This document shows, in pieces, positions 1-10,395 of a DNA stretch of 64,000 nt (the stretch's first letter is position 1; every line of letters starts with the position of its first letter). Below the pieces are notes generated by a model that saw nothing but the letters and a program-made list of their open reading frames with translations, was not told where the DNA came from and did not search any database. The stretch is taken from NCBI GenBank assembly GCA_021234155.1, contig JAJEKV010000041.1, positions 1,616,447 to 1,680,446 of the forward strand, in the 5' to 3' direction. This stretch comes from Isoetes taiwanensis (lineage: Eukaryota > Streptophyta > Lycopodiopsida > Isoetales > Isoetaceae). The translations under genes and the position numbers were made by a program.

Positions 1-1420
1 TAGATAAGTAAACATTTTGACACTATGCCTTATGTCCTCCCAAGAACTGTCTCTAAATAGATATTATGCATCATGCAGAATAATTTGACTCTCAAATATC
101 TGCTTTGTTTCTCACCAAATCTGCATCTAGAATGATGAGATTGAGAGCCCAATGAACTGGATTGCGAGTACTGTAGCTACTCACTGTCTGAGGATTGCTT
201 TTCCCCTCTTGATCACGGTTTCATTTCTTTTTCAAGATATTTTTATTGAGCCAAAGTAAATAAAGACGACAAAATGATCTTCCTGTAGGGTTATCAACTG
301 AAGCTATTTCTTGAGGTATCGCGTTTGAGTTATTTGTTCTTTTTCGCCCCCCAAAAAAAAAAAAAAAAAAAAAAAAAAACACATATGGCAATACCTGTTA
401 TGTCTTGCTATGTCAGCTGGCCCTACTTCCTTTTCTTGCAGCAGCACCATCACCCGCCATGGCTAGATCAAAATCCTCTTGGAGCATCTGATTAATTCCG
501 GCATTCATCAACCAGGTCAACGTCCCCTCCGTACAATGATGATAAATGGAGCTTCAAACGTGTTAGGTAAGTTGCACAGTTTGGACCTTTTTTATTTTGA
601 GTTGCATAGGGTTTAGTCGGGGTTGCATGTATTTGCAGGTTTTCCTTTTGGGGATTGGATATATCACTAGCAGTGACACCTATGGCACCCTCAATAGGGT
701 ACGTTTTTGCTGCATCCATTTGCAGATAACATAGACTTGGAATGCTCCATCAATATTATTGTTTTATTGCCATGATCGCTGAAAATATTCCAGAATAAGT
801 TTCCACAAGTATGACCATGATAAGGACAAGACAAACTATATTTGTATGTTGCACGCCACTTCCATGCTCTTCAGAGATGTGACCTTTCCTATTATGGTAT
901 CAAGAAGTCCAAAATGCATTTTCAAATCAAAAAGTTTCTACTTATTTGGTTCCGATTCGATTGGCTAGCATTAGAAGCATATTATTACATGCGGCAAAGG
1001 AATTGAGGGCATTTAAAGATGGATAAATTTGAATGTCATTTTTGTTGCTTGCAATTGTAATCAATGATATGCTTATAGGCTGGAGCAAAAGTTAGGTTAA
1101 TAACACAATACTTTAAACTTTGATGCTCTAATTTGTTTTGTCAAGAAGTAGAGTCTTCAATATTGTTCTGTCTCCGATATTGGGCACTCGATGCTTATTA
1201 TCTAATGATTTTAATCTTATGCCTTGGAGGTTGAATCCATGTTGTACTCAACATCAAATTTTTTGACCACATGAAATCCGTCGTCTTTCCCCTTGGAGGT
1301 GTATTCATGTTGAGCATAACATTAATTTCATTAATTTACATAATCACATGAGATTCATCACTAAGGTGACTACTTTCCTTAGAAATCCAAAGGTCCAACT
1401 TATCTTTCGAATGGCATGTA
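1..1420. other. Unassigned AT-rich DNA
   Basis: I see no coding region I can support here. The stretch holds a 27-bp poly-A run (listed separately) and otherwise AT-rich sequence with stops in all frames. A 75-codon open frame on the minus strand at 492-719 has no recognisable motif and I do not call it. Part of this DNA could be the body of the Helitron whose 3' end lies at 2627, but I could not find its 5' end. Confidence 0.5.
353..379 (+). repeat. Poly-A tract (27 A)
   Basis: An uninterrupted run of 27 A follows a short C run. Such tracts often mark the 3' end of a retroposed sequence, but I found no body or target duplication that would prove it. Confidence 0.9.
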
Positions 1421-1446
1421 CTATTCTATTCTATTCTATTCTATTC
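1421..1446. repeat. (CTATT)n microsatellite
   Basis: Five copies of the pentamer CTATT in a row, followed by CTTAT. Confidence 0.95.
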
Positions 1447-1690
1447 TTATATTTCAACCACTTATTCTTTACCCATCGTTTAAAATAAGAGTAGAAACAG
1501 AACCCCACGTCAAAAATGTATCAGATTTATCATTGCAGAGGTGCAAATAGGAGTTTTATTCCCGTGTATCATCTTTATTTCGCTAATCATATTTCAATAT
1601 GGTGGTTTTGTTTTGTTAGTACAAAGCGTTCTTAAGTCTCATACAACTAGAATGTACAATATTATGTACAATATTGTAATGCTAAAAGCT

Positions 1691-1874
1691 GGTGGAGTGT
1701 AGTCACATGATTTATATGAAGGATGTTAATCATTTTCCCTTTTTCTTGCAATCTAGATTTCATTATACATGTCAACAAACTCGGTGGAGTGTAGTCACAT
1801 GACTTATATGAAGGATGTTAATCATTTCCCCTTTTTCTTGCAATCTAGATTTCATTATACATGTCAACAAACTC
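1691..1874. repeat. Tandem duplication, 92 bp x 2
   Basis: Units 1691-1782 and 1783-1874 begin GGTGGAGTGTAGTCACATGA and differ at only a few positions, so the duplication is recent relative to the surrounding decayed elements. Confidence 0.95.
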
Positions 1875-2225
1875 AATAGATGTACCAGCAAACTAATAAA
1901 CAATCTAGGTAATTGAAGATGTTTGGGTTTATTGCACCTTAAAGACCTACATACAAACTACTTTACATGCTAAACAAATGGCAATTGGGTTCACTACAAC
2001 TTAATAACCTACATAAGAACAATTTAGACAAACGCTATTCAATGTATAGTTTCTACAAAAACAAGTGCTTACAAGGCCATAACCATTGAATAGTTTGATA
2101 TACTTTACAAATGTCAATATGGGGCTTAAAATTTTGGTAAAAATCTAAATACCACTTTTGATATATGCTTTAGGCGCCATTGCTATTCGAAATCTTATGC
2201 CCAAATGTCTATTGCAATTGTAGAC

Positions 2226-2273
2226 AATGCTACCCTAAACCAAACTAACAATGCTACCCTAAACCAAACTATC
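2226..2273. repeat. Tandem duplication, about 24 bp x 2
   Basis: The string ATGCTACCCTAAACCAAACT occurs twice, 24 bp apart. Confidence 0.9.
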
Positions 2274-2555
2274 ACTGAAATAGTGGCCATGATAAATTTG
2301 AATACAATCCCATTGATTGCTCTATTAAGATTACTCAATATATTGCCTACACTAGAATAGTACTTATGTCTTCTCGACAGTTCTATCTATATTATATTAT
2401 GATGCATGATGTAGCTAGAGGAGTCTTCTTTGCCATTTATATTACACAACAAATAAATGGAAAACATACAATAATGCCCCACGCACCCACACTCACGTTC
2501 ACACATTCCTTCCTTTTTAGCATCGTGTGAAGTACAAAAATTGCCACATTCTTTA

Positions 2556-2627
2556 TTCTAGCCAACAATCAAACAACCACCCTTTCAAATTGTAGGAAAG
2601 CCCGGCAACGCCGGGCACCATAACTAG
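2556..2627 (+). mobile_element. Helitron 3' terminus (plus orientation)
   Basis: The end shows the Helitron signature. A perfect 7-bp stem hairpin, GCCCGGC-AAC-GCCGGGC, lies at 2600-2616. Seven bases later comes the terminal CTAG at 2624-2627, and the next base is T, as expected for insertion between A and T. About 45 bp upstream of the hairpin match the degraded end at 55737. Copia coding sequence begins immediately after the terminus. The 5' end, which should start TC, was not found, so the size and coding content of the element are unknown. Confidence 0.85.
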
Positions 2628-2628
2628 T

Positions 2629-4165
2629 ATTAAGTAATTATGAAACTCCAACGTCTTATGAAGAGGCAATGAATAGCAATGAGAAAGAAAAATGGGTACA
2701 AGCAATGGAAGAAGAAATACAATCATTTACAGATACTAAGACATTTGATGTGGTTGCAAAACCAGAAAATACAAACATTGTTAGAAATCAATGGATCTAC
2801 AAAATCAAAACTAACAGTGATGGAACAAAAAGGTTCAAGGCGAGATTAGTTGCTCAAGGCTTCTTACAGAAAAAAGGAAAAGATTATAATGAGATATTTT
2901 CTCCAATAGTAAAACTAACAAGCTTGAGGGTACTTCTGGCTATTGCAAATGCAATGAATTTAGATCTACATCACATGGATGTGAAAACAGCCTTTTTAAA
3001 TGTTGAGCTAAGGAGAACATATTTATGAAACAACCTACAGGGTATGTAAAAGATAATACATCAGTGTGGAAACTTAACAGAGCAGTCTATGGACTCAGAC
3101 AATCACCTCGTGAATGGTTCCTTTGCATGGGCCAGTTTTTAAAAAATCATGGCTTTGAAAGATTACATAATGATGGAAATTTATATAGATATAGAGATGG
3201 AGATATTTTTTGTCTGATTGCACTCTATGTGGATGATTGTATAATGATGTCAAATAATTGTGCATGTTTAGATCATTGCAAAGGTATATTGAAAACAAAA
3301 TTTTAGATGACATACTTAGGCGAACTGAAACAATTCTTAGGAATTGAAGTGTGGATGGACAAAGAACAAGGTATTCTTTCATTAAGACAAAGCAAGCATG
3401 TTGATAATATGTTGAAAAGATTCAATTTGGAAAAAGCTAAAGTAGCAAAAACCCCTATTGTGCCTGGTCACAGGATGACTGAATATGTGCAGACTAAAAC
3501 AAATATGGAAAATGTTCCATATAGAGAGCTAATAGGATGCTGCTCTATCTTTCCAACAACACACGCCCTGATATCAGTTATGCAGTAAATATATTGAGTA
3601 GGTACTGCAATAGTCCTACTAGAAAACATTGGGAAGCTGGAAAACATGTACTAAGATATCTGAAAGGGACAAAACATCATGGCATTACATTCAATTCTAA
3701 GGATATGACATTGACAGACTGGGAAGGAGATCTTGCTACAGAAAGTCAACATTTGGATATGTTGTTTTTCTTAGAGGAGGAGCCATCACTTGGAGAAGCA
3801 AAAAACAAAGTTCAGTTGCAATGTTATCTGCAGAAGCAGAATATAACTCAAGTTCGTTGCTTGCAAAAGAGATAGTTTGGCTAAGAAGGTTGCTTGAAGA
3901 ACTTGGTCTTAAACAACGTAAGCCAACCTTAATATATACTGCCAGTATGAGTTGTATTGCTATTGTTAAAAACCCTATACAGCATGAAAGAACTAAACAT
4001 ATAGAACTTGATGTACATTTTATCAGAGATATGGCAGAAAAGGCATATATCTAAATGAGCTACATCAGCACAGCTCTACAAATTGCAGATATATTCACAA
4101 AGGCATCGATTGAAAGAAAATTTACAGAGTTCAGAGATAAACTAAATATATTTAAATTGTGTGCT
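2629..4165 (+). pseudogene. Ty1/copia polyprotein remnant: reverse transcriptase and RNase H
   Basis: This is the C-terminal half of a copia pol gene, broken into several frames. It opens with the start of the RT domain (YETPTSYEEAMNSNEKEKWV, 2641-2700). The palm block MDVKTAFLNVEL follows near 2977-3012, then the block containing LNRAVYGLRQSPREW (3073-3117) and the catalytic motif ALYVDDC near 3220. RNase H follows, with AEAEYNSSS at 3830-3856 and the conserved tail HERTKHIELDVHFIRD near 3983-4030. Stops or frame changes occur at about 3028, 3306, 3540 and 3820. Gag, protease and integrase are absent; the left side is cut exactly at a Helitron end. No product is expected. The minus-strand copia at 25.7-27.4 kb holds the complementary upstream half, but I cannot say whether they belong to one family. 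Confidence 0.93.
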
Positions 4166-4185
4166 GAGGAGGAGTATTGGTTGAG
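4166..4185 (+). other. Copia polypurine tract and likely 3' LTR start
   Basis: The purine run GAGGAGGAG (4166-4174) sits directly after the RNase H tail. It is followed by TATTGGTTGAGC, which resembles a copia LTR start with the expected TG altered to TA. The right end of the LTR was not identified. Confidence 0.55.
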
Positions 4186-4880
4186 CATCGCACAAGTTAA
4201 ATCAATGACTATACATGCAGATAGGTGACCACAGTTGATCTAAGGAAATATGGTCATCCAGACCTTATGATTATACAGTGTACAGTGTGACTTAACCTAA
4301 GGTTAAATATGAGAAGTTGAACCTAAGGTTAATGGTTATTATGGAAGTTGATCCCAAGGTTATTGCTGAAATATTGATAAGGTTAATTGATGTGTTGAAT
4401 TGGAAAGGAATCATGGTGCAGCAAAAATGAGACAACAATACTTCAAAAGTTAGAAAGTGCCTAGATGAATGTTAATGAGACACGATGTTCCCAGAGGTCA
4501 AGATCTGGCCTAAGCGGCCGGATCCGATACTATAAAAACAAGGAATAGTTTGTTCAAGAAGCAGTCTTTTGGAATGCAGTTGTCTAAGGCAAATATGCAT
4601 TGAAGAAAATATGAAGTTGAATGTAAGTTGATTAGCTGGATTTTGAATAAGCATTATTTGAGATGTGTATAGCATTAGAATAACTATTAAAAAGGCTTAT
4701 TCTAAGGTTTTTTGAATTGAAGTAACAACTTGGACATTAAACTTCTTGTGTTTGTCTAGTTATTATTATAAATTCTTCATGTTTCACCCAAAGTTCTAAG
4801 TCAAAATCAAAGTTCACCTAGAATGCAATACCACATATTTCTAGAGAACCATTTGCCATGTAACATAAATTCTATTTCAC
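4186..4880. other. Probable decayed copia 3' LTR and flank
   Basis: No gene is seen. The first few hundred bases are the natural place for the 3' LTR of the copia remnant, including repeated short blocks such as CTAAGGTTAA around 4297-4335. No partner LTR is present in the window for comparison. Confidence 0.4.
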
Positions 4881-4884
4881 TCGA

Positions 4885-5090
4885 AGCTCTAGACAGTGGA
4901 GGCAAAGTTCAATTCACTGCTATACCATGTATATTACAGTCTATGTTGCAAGTTCAATTCAATGCTATACCATGTATTACAGTCTATGTTGCTTTGTAGG
5001 TCAGTACTAATTGCACAACTATGTTGCAGGTATTACAATCTATGTTGCTTCATAGGTCAGTGCTAATTGCACAGTCTATGTTGTAGGTAG
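4885..5090. repeat. Imperfect short tandem repeats
   Basis: Blocks containing TTACAGTCTATGTTGC and GTCAGTACTAATTGCACA recur two or three times within about 200 bp, with period lengths near 50 and 75 bp. Confidence 0.8.
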
Positions 5091-5225
5091 CTGCGACGTG
5101 GAATGATTACATGCCAATGCATAAAAATATGCAAACAACTCCTGCTCTATGCGAAGGCATAAGAAACTTGTAGCTTTTTAATGCCTATGTTGATAAACAA
5201 AGAAAAGAACTTAGTATTTATGTAA

Positions 5226-5253
5226 CTAGTTATGGTGCCCATCGTTGATGGGC
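5226..5253 (-). mobile_element. Helitron 3' terminus (minus orientation)
   Basis: On the minus strand, a perfect hairpin GCCCATC-AAC-GATGGGC (5253-5237) is followed by ACCATAA and the terminal CTAG at 5229-5226, with T as the next base. Loop, spacing and tail equal those of the terminus at 2627, but the stem has coordinated changes in both arms. The element body extends to the right; its 5' end was not found. Confidence 0.8.
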
Positions 5254-5283
5254 TAGGTTGTTAGATTTATGGGGTTCGCTATC

Positions 5284-5359
5284 TGGACTTTGCTTGTTAG
5301 TAGGCTTCCTCAGCTCAAATAGTGGACCTTGCTTGTTAGTAGGCTTCCTCAACCCAAAT
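5284..5359. repeat. Tandem duplication, 39 bp x 2
   Basis: Copies at 5284-5320 and 5323-5359 share CTTGCTTGTTAGTAGGCTTC (second copy) with two or three mismatches. Confidence 0.9.
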
Positions 5360-5965
5360 GGATCAAATCTCAGGAAGTAGAGGTAGAAGTGATCTCCTAC
5401 TTGCTTCTGGTTGAGTTCTTTAGGACCGTGCTCAAACTAAAAACTTGCTAAGACAAATGCCGAAAAGCTCTTGAGACTATGGTTGGAATCCCACCTCTAT
5501 AGGGGTTTGTCACAACATATGGGTTTGTTTTCAAGTAGCCGCTTCATTCTCCACTATCATTTCATAATGATTGTAAGCGTTACTAAATGTTGAAATGAAA
5601 TTAAATTTGTATGCCACATGTACAGCTTGAAACCAACACAAATTATTGTAAATTGTTATGTTGGGATTCTAGTCTCATATATTAAAGGTGGAGTTGAAAC
5701 CATTTAAAGTGATCCATTAGAGTTACCTATGTGGAACAGAATGTAGAAGTAGTTGCTTTGTTTATTAAAAGGAAACACGAAAGAAAGTTTGAATTAACAT
5801 TTTTGAAAAACAGACAGTTATCTAGCATGTTGCCGCTATTACATATGCAAGTAGAGTAAAAATATGAGGCATTAGTAGTCACACCCATGTTTATATTGTA
5901 ATCCTCAAGGTGGAAGAAGCTTGTAAAGTGTTTCACATGTTGGCAAATTGCAGTGAATCTCATGG
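5360..5965. other. Unassigned DNA
   Basis: No coding sequence is recognised. A 121-codon open frame on the minus strand (6092-5727) overlaps the plus-strand PPR fragment antisense and is a shadow of it. Confidence 0.5.
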
Positions 5966-6228
5966 TGTGCAATGATTGCACGATAAGATCGATTTGATAA
6001 AGGCATTCTAGCTCTAGCATATTATGAAATGGAACCAAAGGTGCAAAGCGGGATGTATTCACATTTTCAGGTATTTTGAGGGCTTCTAGCAATATAGGAT
6101 CAATAGCTCAGGGGAGCTTGATTCATAACACAATACTTAAAAGTGGAATTGTGCCAGATGAAATGATGAACATTTTGATTGATATGTATGCAAAATGTGG
6201 CAACCTAATGCAACATGGGAAATTCTGA
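5966..6228 (+). pseudogene. PPR protein gene fragment (PLS type)
   Basis: Pentatricopeptide repeat proteins bind organellar RNA, and PLS-type members usually work in RNA editing. Codons 6052-6228 read DVFTFSGILRASSNIG, then a stretch ending LIDMYAKCGNL, and stop at TGA. LIDMYAKCGN is a hallmark of PLS repeats. Upstream, in another frame, KGILALAYYEMEP (about 5991-6030) matches the end of the preceding repeat, so there is at least one frameshift near 6035. Only about 1.5 repeats survive; there is no start codon, targeting peptide, E or DYW domain. The repeat style (FTF..ILRA..NIG) resembles PPR families expanded in ferns and lycophytes, which is my main hint at lineage. Confidence 0.8.
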
Positions 6229-6377
6229 TAAACAAACAACGATGTAGTATTATAGCTGATTGCTAGATATACACTATCAAGATATCAAACGATGCAGATC
6301 TGCACAGATTTGAACTTTTGGGCACCCATATGACAAATTCTAATAACCTCATGCAACCAGGTTGTCTTTTGGAGCAA

Positions 6378-7422
6378 GTGGATCTAGCATTTCTATGTTG
6401 TGTGGTTTAGCTTCACAAGCACTCATTTTGATATTATTGTGCATTGTATGATATTGCATTACAGAAGATTGAATTATAGCATGTAAAAACATTTTATGTC
6501 CATTTTAGGGATGCATCTTGTAAAGAGTCATATTTGGATCCCTCAAATTTTATGTTCATAGGGATGCATCTTGTAAAGAGTCATATTTGGATCCCTCAAT
6601 TTTCGGGATTGTGAAGCTAAATGTGGCAAGTGTATCTGCTTTAAACAAAACAATTGGAGGTATCTTATTACATTCATATAGACATGATGATGTGCAAAAC
6701 TTGTGCATTATTCTAGCATTTTAGCAGCAAAGATGCAAGGTTGGGTAACCCTAATAGAAAGGTTTGCATGTTGTATCATCTAGATAACGTTATTTATCTG
6801 TAGGCGAATACTTTGATTAGCTTAGCATATGTATCAGGACAGATTTCTGGATGACCTTGCAAGAGTTTCGGAGTTTGTGCTCGAAAAAAGGCAATATCTG
6901 ATATGGAAGTTCAACATATTGGTAATATTTCAAGATGTCTTGGTTATGAAATAGTTTTTTGAGGCATTGTCATTGTCAAGAATTAGAAAAGATAAGTTAT
7001 TATTATGTTTATGCTTTACGGGGTTAATTAAAGGTTTTATTATTACGAGCAAAGCAAAAGGATAGTGCAGGTTGCCTGGGACTGTCATGAAAGGGAACCC
7101 ATGGGTTAGTTACTATAAAAATTTGATGCAAATGACTCATCCATTTGTCTAACATATACAAGGATACCATAGATTTCAACATTGCCTTCTCAACAAAGAG
7201 TGCTTGTTGGTGCCTATCTGTCTATCTATGTCTTAAATTGACATTTCTTAAAGATATTTGATTCAATGCACCTTCATTTTGGACAATCGAGGATAATGAG
7301 ATTAATGTCCCCATTATCTTTTGGTCTTAACCAAGAGTACAAGTCTACATCAAAGCATGAAAAATTACAACAAGTTTAAACTAAAATAAGGCTGAAAATG
7401 TTACATTCAAAGATAAGTACTA
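6378..7422. repeat. Segmental duplication, unit A
   Basis: This 1.05-kb unit is repeated directly as unit B (7423-10158). Both start GTGGATCTAGCATTTCTATG and end with a block containing GATAAGTACTAG. Unit A is uninterrupted and gives the ancestral arrangement. No known protein is visible in it. Confidence 0.9.
6507..6599. repeat. Local duplication, 40 bp at 53-bp spacing
   Basis: AGGGATGCATCTTGTAAAGA begins at 6507 and again at 6560, each followed by the same 20 bp ending CCCTCAA. Unit B has only one copy, so this happened after the larger duplication or was lost in B. Confidence 0.9.
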
Positions 7423-7893
7423 GTGGATCTAGCATTTCTATGTTGTGTGGTTTAGCTTCACAGGCACTAACTATGACGTAATTGTGCATTGTGTGATATT
7501 GCATTACTGAAGATTGAATTATAGCAGGTCTGTAAAAGCCATTTATGTCCATTTTAGGGATGCATCTTGTAAAGTGTTATATTTGGATCCCTCAATTTTC
7601 GGAATTGTGAAGATAAATGTGTCAAGTATATCTGTCTTAAACAAAACAATTGAAGGTATATTATTACATTCGTATAGACATGATGTTGTGCAAAAACTGT
7701 GCATTATTCTAGCATTTTATCAGCAATTAATTCTACGAGAAAGGTTTGCATGTTGTATCATCTAGCTAATGTTATTTATCTGTAGGCAAATACTTTGATT
7801 AACTTAGCATATGTATCAGGATAGATTTCTGGATGACCTTGCAAGAGTTTCAGAGTTTGTGCTCGGAAAAAGGCAATATTTGATACGGACATA

Positions 7894-8478
7894 AACACAA
7901 ACCATTAACATCCAACATATAAAAATTAAATCCCCCAACACATAACAACCATTGACATTAACAACCAACACATAACTACCATTGACATTAATTAACACAA
8001 CCATTGGGTCCAACACATTTAAATTAAAATCCCCCTTAAACCCCCTTTGGTTTGGGTGCATATTCACATGGGGGGTGACTCCGGGCAACGAGAGCTGTTG
8101 AATAGGCATATTCAGCCCTTATTCCTTAATCTACACCGTATGTAAAGGTCCTCGTTTATGGGGTATGCAAGTACGAAATTTGCTATACTATATAACAAGG
8201 TTCGCAAAATACTATAAGATTTCAAGCGGAATACTATATGGTGTTGATTTTGTACGTGCAAAATACAATTATGAGGGCTCTCGCTACCCTACGTCACCCC
8301 CCGTGTGAATATGCACCCAAACCAAAGGGGGTTTAAGGGGAATTTTAATTTAAATGCGTTGGACCCAATGGTTGTATTAATTAATGTCAATGGTAGTTAT
8401 GTGTTGGTTGTTAATATCAATGGTTGTTATGTGTTGGGGGATTTAATTTTTATATGTTGGATGTTAATGGTTTGTGTT
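7894..8478. mobile_element. Long-TIR foldback element, copy 1 (585 bp)
   Basis: The two arms, about 200 bp each (7894-8094 and 8276-8478), are near-perfect inverted repeats with termini AACACAAACC and GGTTTGTGTT. Distinct landmarks are a CCCCCTTAAACCCCCTTTGG block and GGGTGCATATTCACA near the inner ends. The central spacer of about 180 bp has no ORF. A second copy lies at 37748-38176. I see no clear target-site duplication, so superfamily assignment is open; long arms suggest a foldback or MULE-type non-autonomous element. Confidence 0.88.
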
Positions 8479-8575
8479 GCAAAAAAAAATTTTTACAAAA
8501 TACTTGCCAGGGTCTAATCTAGCAAATACTATACTTCAAAAACTAAACCTAGTTAGAAATTGAGAATTTGTCTGT

Positions 8576-8591
8576 CCTGGTTTGAACCAGG
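8576..8591. repeat. Short palindrome CCTGGTT-TG-AACCAGG
   Basis: A perfect 7-bp stem with a 2-base loop. It resembles a Pol III B box but is not part of a tRNA (see rejected items). Confidence 0.8.
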
Positions 8592-8640
8592 CCCACGCCC
8601 TTCACTTGGCACATACATATGGTGAGGTATTACACCTAGC

Positions 8641-8712
8641 ATTCTCTAGTAAAGGCATATTCGGGGCCCTTAGGGGCCTTCGGGGCCTTAGGGACGTCCC
8701 CCTCCCCCCCCA
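8641..8712. other. Locally GC-rich low-complexity block
   Basis: Repeated GGGGCC/GGGCCTT units followed by a C run stand out against the AT-rich surroundings. No function is inferred. Confidence 0.7.
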
Positions 8713-9243
8713 GTGTGACAAAAATTTTAGAATTCAAACCAGAAAAAAACTAGAATTCATTTGAGGCTTTCATCATCTGTAGCTTTTGAATTTCATCACA
8801 ATAAAACAAATAGAACATAAGTAAAAGTTACCATAAAGATAGAGCGGATTGATCCCATTATTCTAAAAGTCATAAAGTTTTCTACTTGTTAGCACAAGGA
8901 TCTAGAAGCCTTGGAATTTGCTTAATAACTGTCTCAAAATCAAAAAATGCATGGTAATTTTTTGCAACCTTCATTCGGAATGAGCCATAAAACAATATCC
9001 AATAGCGCAATCCTGTGTTAACCAACTGGTAGGATGTGAAAGCCTACCAAACCCGGCCGAAAAATTGTTGTTTTAGCATAGATAACTTAACCAAACATAT
9101 CCATATCATATACTATCAAAAAGATCTCAGAGAGAGCTTTCCAACGCAATAAAAATCATCTCAAACAGAGCTCTGGATCAAAAGTTATGATAAGAAATGT
9201 GTTGCCGGCTGGGAAACTGCACTACATGCGCCCTTCATGTACC

Positions 9244-9414
9244 CATTATACACCACACACACAAAAAAAGGGCTTTTGTTGTGTGTCATTGGTTGTTGAC
9301 CATTATGCACCACATGCACAAAAAGAGGGCTTTTGTTGTGAGCCATTGGTTGTTGACCATTATGCACCACACGCACAAAAAAAGGGCTTTTGTTGTGAGC
9401 CATTGGTTGTTGAC
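9244..9414. repeat. Minisatellite, 57 bp x 3
   Basis: Units 9244-9300, 9301-9357 and 9358-9414 each run from CATTATRCACCACA to GGTTGTTGAC. Units 2 and 3 are almost identical. Because 57 is a multiple of 3, open frames arise on both strands (for example 9187-9489), but these are by-products of the repeat. Confidence 0.95.
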
Positions 9415-9449
9415 CATTGGAAAAAAGGGCTAAAATCAATGGCTCAGAA

Positions 9450-9572
9450 ATGGTGCACTCTAGATGTACGGATTAGTACATCCATTTGAATACATCACGA
9501 AATCATAGGAAAACCTTAGTGAAAAGCGTACAAAAACACAAAGAAAACCCTATGTTATTATGCTACATATTG
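9450..9572. repeat. Dispersed repeat, copy 1
   Basis: This segment resembles 40398-40515. Shared blocks include GCACTCTA-ATGTAC-GATTAGTA, CACGAAATCATA and GCTACATATT, in the same order. It ends near the right junction of the insertion in unit B, so it may be the end of the inserted element. Confidence 0.7.
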
Positions 9573-10156
9573 GTAATATTTCAAGATGTCTTGGTTATAA
9601 AACAGTTTTCTAGTTTTCTGAGACATTGTTATTATTATGTTTATATTTTACGGGGTTAATCAAAGGTTTTATTATTACAATTAAAGCAAGAGCATAGTGC
9701 AAGTTGCCCCGAACAATCATGAAAGGGAGCCTAGAGGACATGGATTAGTTTCTATACAAATTTGATGCAAATGGCTCATCAATTTGTCCAACAGATACAA
9801 GAATACAATCAAATTGCCCTCTGAACAAAGAGTGCTTGTTGTGCCTACAACCTATCTATCTAGGTGTTAAACTGACATTTGTTAAAGATATTTGATTCAA
9901 TGCACCTATATTTTTGGTTATTGAGGATATTGAAATTAATGTCTCCATCATCTTTTGGTCTTAACCTAGAGTTCAAGTCTACATCAAAGCATGAAAAATT
10001 ACAATAAATTTAAAATAAAATAAGGCTTCAGGGCAGAATGTTTGCTGATATCTGATGCAATAAGAACAACAATTGACACCCTTTATATTTTTTATTCAAA
10101 TAAACGACATTTTAACTAAAATAAGGTTGAAAATATTACATTCGGAGATAAGTACT

Positions 10157-10395
10157 AGATGCAAACTTCAGGTGGAAGGTCAGCTGATATCTAATGCACT
10201 AAGAACAACAATTGACAATCTTTATACTTCTCATTCAAGTAAATGACATTTCAATTAAAGAGGCCATGGAAACTACATGCCAAATTGCGTTGTAGGTCAG
10301 AGCGACCTTGGAGGAATTGGATTAAATAATGCAAGCTGGAAATGATAATGTAGTATAAAATAATTTCTCTTTTGCATCAGAAATTCATGTTCAAG
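10157..10395. repeat. Direct repeat, copy 1 (about 235 bp)
   Basis: Matches 11251-11485 over its whole length, including GCTGATATCT, TAAGAACAACA and GTCAGAGCG-CCTTGGAG-AATTGGAT. A shorter third copy of the first 90 bp lies at 10022-10120. The second copy runs directly into a retrotransposon gag, so this repeat may be the 5' leader of that element. Confidence 0.85.

Larger units (their letters stand above)
7423..10158. repeat. Segmental duplication, unit B, interrupted by an insertion
   Basis: Unit B matches unit A from 7423 to about 7888 and again from about 9566 to 10158. The 1.68 kb between is foreign DNA holding a long-TIR element, a GC-rich block and a minisatellite. A further segment of about 110 bp (10022-10130) is also extra relative to unit A. 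An 83-codon open frame at 7514-7765 lies in the unit; its unit A counterpart is broken, and I do not recognise the protein. Confidence 0.88.

Noticed and set aside
5727-6092. 121-codon minus-strand ORF
   Set aside because: Antisense shadow of the PPR fragment on the plus strand.
8531-8600. tRNA-like B box in GTCCTGGTTTGAACCAGG
   Set aside because: No acceptor stem, D arm or A box at suitable spacing could be folded on either strand; the motif is just a short palindrome.
9187-9489. 100-codon ORF and overlapping ORFs on both strands
   Set aside because: They result from the 57-bp minisatellite, whose period is a multiple of three.
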